Shown in pieces: positions 49,965-52,512 of a stretch of 52,512 nucleotides of DNA (positions are counted from its first letter, which is position 1; each line of letters begins with the position of its first letter). The notes under the pieces were generated by a model. It ran no database searches. It was not told where the DNA came from and was given only the letters and a program-made list of their open reading frames with translations. Position numbers and translations under genes: made by a program. The stretch covers positions 1 through 52,512 of the forward strand of contig CAAFRB010000066.1 in the NCBI GenBank assembly GCA_900765095.1, written 5' to 3'. The DNA is from Clostridia bacterium (lineage in GTDB: Bacteria; Bacillota; Clostridia; TANB77; UBA1234).

Positions 49965-50324
49965 TTATTTCTTCTTACTAGCACGAAACCTTTCGTACTC
50001 TTCTAGCCATGCTTTTACTATCTCACGAAGTAACTTTGTTGGCACAGTACAAGGTTTCACAGATGGATCCTCTTCTTCATAATTAAAATGAATCTCTGTA
50101 AAATCTTTTCTTACATAAGCTTTAAATCCATTTCCCCAGAGAAAATCTTCATTATTTTTTCCAGAAATAACGTCATCAATATATTCCAACGTTCTAGTAA
50201 AATCTCTAATATCATCGCATAACCATAATGATAGTGTTTCTTTAGAACCCTGTATCTCATCAACATCATCAAATTCCATCCATAAGTCACTACATACAAC
50301 AGAAAATTTCCACTCCTTATTCAT
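49965..50324 (-). CDS. Candidate toxin immunity protein, copy 3
   Basis: This 119-residue protein begins MNKEWKFSVVCSDLWMEFDD and ends in a conserved block PCTVPTKLLREIVKAWLEEY. It is acidic, aromatic-rich and cytoplasmic. It is a close paralogue of 50944-51303: I count 22 differences over 119 residues, 18 of them in residues 41-84. The position downstream of an EndoU toxin and the variable core suggest an immunity protein, but I do not recognise the family. Start at 50324 by alignment with the paralogue. Confidence 0.65.
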   Translation of the reverse strand: MNKEWKFSVVCSDLWMEFDDVDEIQGSKETLSLWLCDDIRDFTRTLEYIDDVISGKNNEDFLWGNGFKAYVRKDFTEIHFNYEEEDPSVKPCTVPTKLLREIVKAWLEEYERFRASKKK

Positions 50325-50344
50325 CACCATTTCCTCGCTCTCAA

Positions 50345-50698
50345 TCATTTATTATCATAAAATTCCTCATACTCATCTAGCCATGCTTTTACTATTTCAT
50401 GAAGTAATTTTGTTGGTACAGTACAAGGTTTGATAGAAGGATTTTCATCTTCAAATTGAAAATGAATTTCTGTAAAATCTTTTTTTACATACGCATTGTA
50501 TGCATTTCCAGAAAGAAAATCCTCTTTTGTTTTCTCAGAAATAACATCATCAATATATCCCAACGTTCCTCTAAAATCTCTAACATCAGTAAAAAGCCAA
50601 CCTGTTAATGTAGATTTATCTCCATATACTTCTTTAACCTCGTCAAATACCATCACGAAATAATCATCGCGAAAATTAAATTTCCATTTATTTTCCAT
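50345..50698 (-). CDS. Candidate toxin immunity protein, copy 2 (divergent)
   Basis: This 117-residue protein begins MENKWKFNFRDDYFVMVFDE and shares the C-terminal PCTVPTKLLHEIVKAWLDEY and the YVKKDFTEIHF segment with its two neighbours. It is clearly more divergent in the first half. It lies 20 bp before copy 3 and is co-transcribed with it. AAGGAG lies 8 bp before the ATG at 50698. It probably protects against a different toxin variant. Confidence 0.65.
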   Translation of the reverse strand: MENKWKFNFRDDYFVMVFDEVKEVYGDKSTLTGWLFTDVRDFRGTLGYIDDVISEKTKEDFLSGNAYNAYVKKDFTEIHFQFEDENPSIKPCTVPTKLLHEIVKAWLDEYEEFYDNK

Positions 50699-50894
50699 AG
50701 CCTTTGCTCCTTCTTTTACGTTTTCCAATTTGTTCGTAAAATAGATATATATTTTTTTATTTAACTAACGTACTTTGTACCTCACTATTTTCTAATATAT
50801 TCTAAAATTAATACCAAAATAGTTTGCATTCTACAGTATGTACGATTAGATAATAACATCTACGGCCCACATTTTCAATATTTGTACTCAACAA

Positions 50895-50934
50895 AAATCC
50901 AGTATATAAGCTTATGCGCTTACATACTGGATTT
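50895..50934 (-). terminator. Duplicated terminator after immunity copy 1
   Basis: This is the same hairpin as at 49917-49955, with a T5 tail on the minus strand. It separates the toxin and first immunity gene from the other two immunity genes. Confidence 0.8.
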
Positions 50935-50943
50935 TGTAACTAA

Positions 50944-51303
50944 TTATTTTTTCTTACTAGCACGAAACTTTTCGTACTCTTCTAGCCATGCTTTTACTAT
51001 CTCACGAAGTAACTTTGTTGGTACAGTACAAGGTTTCACAGATGGATCCATATCTTCAAAATCATAGCGAATCTCTGTAAAATCTTTTTTTACATAAGCA
51101 CTAAATCCATCTCCTCCAAGGCGATCTTCTTCAACCTTTCCTGCAAGAACATCATCAATATAGTCCACCGTTCTAGTAAACCCCCTAATATCATCGCACA
51201 ACCATGATGATAGTGTTTCTTTAGAGCCCTGTATCTCGTCAACATCATCAAATTCCATCCATAAGTCACTACATACAACAGAAAATTTCCATGCCCTATT
51301 CAT
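50944..51303 (-). CDS. Candidate immunity protein for the adjacent EndoU toxin, copy 1
   Basis: This 119-residue protein begins MNRAWKFSVVCSDLWMEFDD and ends EYEKFRASKKK. It starts 15 bp after the toxin stop, behind GAGGAGG, the usual layout of a cognate immunity gene. Fold prediction is not possible by eye. It has no signal peptide, so it should act in the cytoplasm, where an RNase toxin would act. It is paralogous to the two following genes. Confidence 0.7.
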   Translation of the reverse strand: MNRAWKFSVVCSDLWMEFDDVDEIQGSKETLSSWLCDDIRGFTRTVDYIDDVLAGKVEEDRLGGDGFSAYVKKDFTEIRYDFEDMDPSVKPCTVPTKLLREIVKAWLEEYEKFRASKKK

Positions 51304-51318
51304 TTTATCTTCCTCCTC

Positions 51319-52512
51319 TTATTGAATAATCGGAATTGCAGAAATTATTTTGTTAGTTTCCATGTCTAAATACAATCCTACAGTGATTCCGGAAGATGTA
51401 ACAGCTTCATATCTGTTTCTATTCTTGAAAACCCTATTGGCATATGCCTCTTCAATAGCATCAAGAACCTGTTCAGGTGACCAGTCTTTCGGGAAAAAAG
51501 TACTAGGTTGTTTTTTTACTTTTCCACCAACTTCTACCATAGCTTCATACACACCATTGGCATCAGGGAATTTAGTAATTTCAACTACTTTGCTCGTGGC
51601 ATCACTCAAACCTTCGTAATGAAATCCACCACCATTAGCACCCTTGAAAACATGTTCCAAAGCCCCTTCACTAAAAATTTCAGGATGTTTCACAGCCTTG
51701 ACAACATCGTCATAATTCTTAGTGACTGCTTTAGTCACATCTCCAACTTCATCAGCATGCTTCGTTAGTGCTTTTTTCACCACATCTCCGATTTCATCAG
51801 ATTTGCTAACTACGTCAGAAGCATCGTCGGCGTGCTTTAATGCGCCTGTTAGTATTTCATTTGCACCATCAGAAAGTTTTACTCCCTTTGCAGCAATACC
51901 ACTAATTTCATCCGAATATTTTAAAGCTCCTACAACAGGAATAAGTCCTATCATGTCAAGAGCCGTTGCTCCAACATGTCCCCAAGACCATTTCCAGTTG
52001 ACAAAATCAGCAGTAATGTCTCTAATGTCTGCAGCCGTTCCAATCCCTGGAATTTCACCAACAGCAATTTGACCGACAACTCCATATATCGTAACTTTCT
52101 CCGAAAAGTTTCCGAATATCACTTGCTCTCCAGTATCTGCGATTAAATAATACCACTTATTATCAGGTTTTTCAAGATTAATGTATACTATGTCGATATC
52201 ATCAACTAGTTTAGGTGGACCATTCTTCTTATAACTTCCGTCTTGTACTGACTGAATTAATTTTATGTCGTTATCATTACGCCAATTGCTGACTCTACTT
52301 AAAGGTTTTTCTCCGTTCAGCATAGCATTGTATTCCATAATAAAATTATTTATTTTGGCTTTTATGGAATTGAAAACATCTTCAGAGATACTAAAATCAC
52401 TTCTTTTTCTCAAACTTTCAAGAGTACTTAATAGTGATTCTAGCTCAATTATCTGTTCTTTGACATATTCAGCATCATCATTAGGAATAGAAACTCTACG
52501 CTCATATTTACA
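51319..52512 (-). CDS. Polymorphic toxin with C-terminal EndoU RNase domain, 5' end outside the window
   Basis: The frame is open from the right edge, so the 397 residues seen are a C-terminal part; the TTG at 52411-52413 is internal. In order there is a charged coiled region, a pretoxin-like hydrophobic segment (VVGQIAVGEIPGIGTAADIR and GLIPVVGALKY), a repetitive Asp/Lys/Val helix region (DDASDVVSKSDEIGDVVKKA), and a bacterial EndoU domain. The last includes ALEHVFKGANGGGFHYEG, QPSTFFPKDWSPEQVLDAIE and a final TNKIISAIPIIQ. The two His and the Lys of the STFFPK region fit the EndoU catalytic set. The delivery domain is upstream, out of view. Contact-dependent or type VII-linked export is plausible. 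Confidence 0.85.
   Translation of the reverse strand, partial: CKYERRVSIPNDDAEYVKEQIIELESLLSTLESLRKRSDFSISEDVFNSIKAKINNFIMEYNAMLNGEKPLSRVSNWRNDNDIKLIQSVQDGSYKKNGPPKLVDDIDIVYINLEKPDNKWYYLIADTGEQVIFGNFSEKVTIYGVVGQIAVGEIPGIGTAADIRDITADFVNWKWSWGHVGATALDMIGLIPVVGALKYSDEISGIAAKGVKLSDGANEILTGALKHADDASDVVSKSDEIGDVVKKALTKHADEVGDVTKAVTKNYDDVVKAVKHPEIFSEGALEHVFKGANGGGFHYEGLSDATSKVVEITKFPDANGVYEAMVEVGGKVKKQPSTFFPKDWSPEQVLDAIEEAYANRVFKNRNRYEAVTSSGITVGLYLDMETNKIISAIPIIQ

Larger units (their letters stand above)
49891..50324 (-). repeat. Left copy of a 434-bp duplication (immunity gene plus terminator)
   Basis: This segment and 50870-51303 are colinear and of equal length, each comprising a 119-codon gene, its terminator and the start of the region beyond (CATTTTCAATATTTGT). 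Similarity is highest at the two gene ends and over the terminator. Confidence 0.8.
50870..51303 (-). repeat. Right copy of the 434-bp duplication
   Basis: This is colinear with 49891-50324, including the downstream terminator. Confidence 0.8.

Noticed and set aside
1..52512. CRISPR arrays, tRNA or rRNA genes, prophage or integrative element
   Set aside because: No regularly spaced repeats, cloverleaf or rRNA-like sequence, integrase, terminase, capsid or relaxase genes were seen.

Overview
This is an AT-rich, densely coded stretch of a low-GC Firmicute chromosome. An anaerobic Clostridia-type gut or environmental bacterium fits best. The evidence is two T-box leaders on tRNA synthetase genes, sporulation-type genes (YlbJ, GerW/YtfJ with YtfI), TSCPD, DUF6323 and DUF512 family proteins, an archaeal-type ProRS and a short archaeal-type AspRS, and near-consensus sigma-A promoters with 17-18 bp spacing. 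No rRNA, tRNA, CRISPR array, insertion sequence or prophage is visible. Most genes lie on the minus strand.

Layout: 0-1.4 kb holds the start of a P-type ATPase gene, a frameshifted small membrane ORF and remnants. A DUF2207 membrane protein (1.5-3.7 kb, plus) follows. At 3.8-7.1 kb lies a tight three-gene operon of a glutathionylspermidine-synthase-like ATP-grasp enzyme, an unknown protein and homospermidine synthase. Next come a TSCPD protein and a DUF2974 hydrolase, then class I aldolase and phosphoglycerate mutase. At 11-24 kb is a housekeeping block: aspS (T-box), proS, gpsA, plsY, der and pheST (T-box), interrupted by decayed genes including a pstS remnant. At 19 kb and 24-27 kb, and possibly at 11 kb, are unrecognised genes whose base use is GC-richer than their neighbours'. 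Three of them have near-consensus promoters that share a TTACATAA/TTATGTAA word in the spacer. At 27-41 kb are a DUF512 radical-SAM protein, rpmF, a PBP1A-pfkA-murD operon, ppa-TPR-uppP-folD-dprA, and an RNA methyltransferase followed by two RluA-type pseudouridine synthases. At 41-49.7 kb are a ylbJ with two single-base frameshifts, two membrane-anchored beta-propeller-like proteins, trmB, an SGE-rich surface peptide, and an operon of a DnaB-like ATPase with ytfI and ytfJ. The right end (50-52.5 kb) is a polymorphic toxin locus: an EndoU RNase toxin running off the window and three tandem paralogous candidate immunity genes, two of them within a 434-bp duplication.

Two threads cut across the window. 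First, a short inverted-repeat element (63 bp when complete, ends TATACAATAGG/CCTATTGTATA) occurs at seven sites, each abutting a rho-independent terminator. Second, several genes are decayed by single-base indels or truncation (ylbJ, pstS, a secreted-protein gene, a surface-protein remnant). This suggests ongoing gene loss or, for the single-base cases, assembly error.
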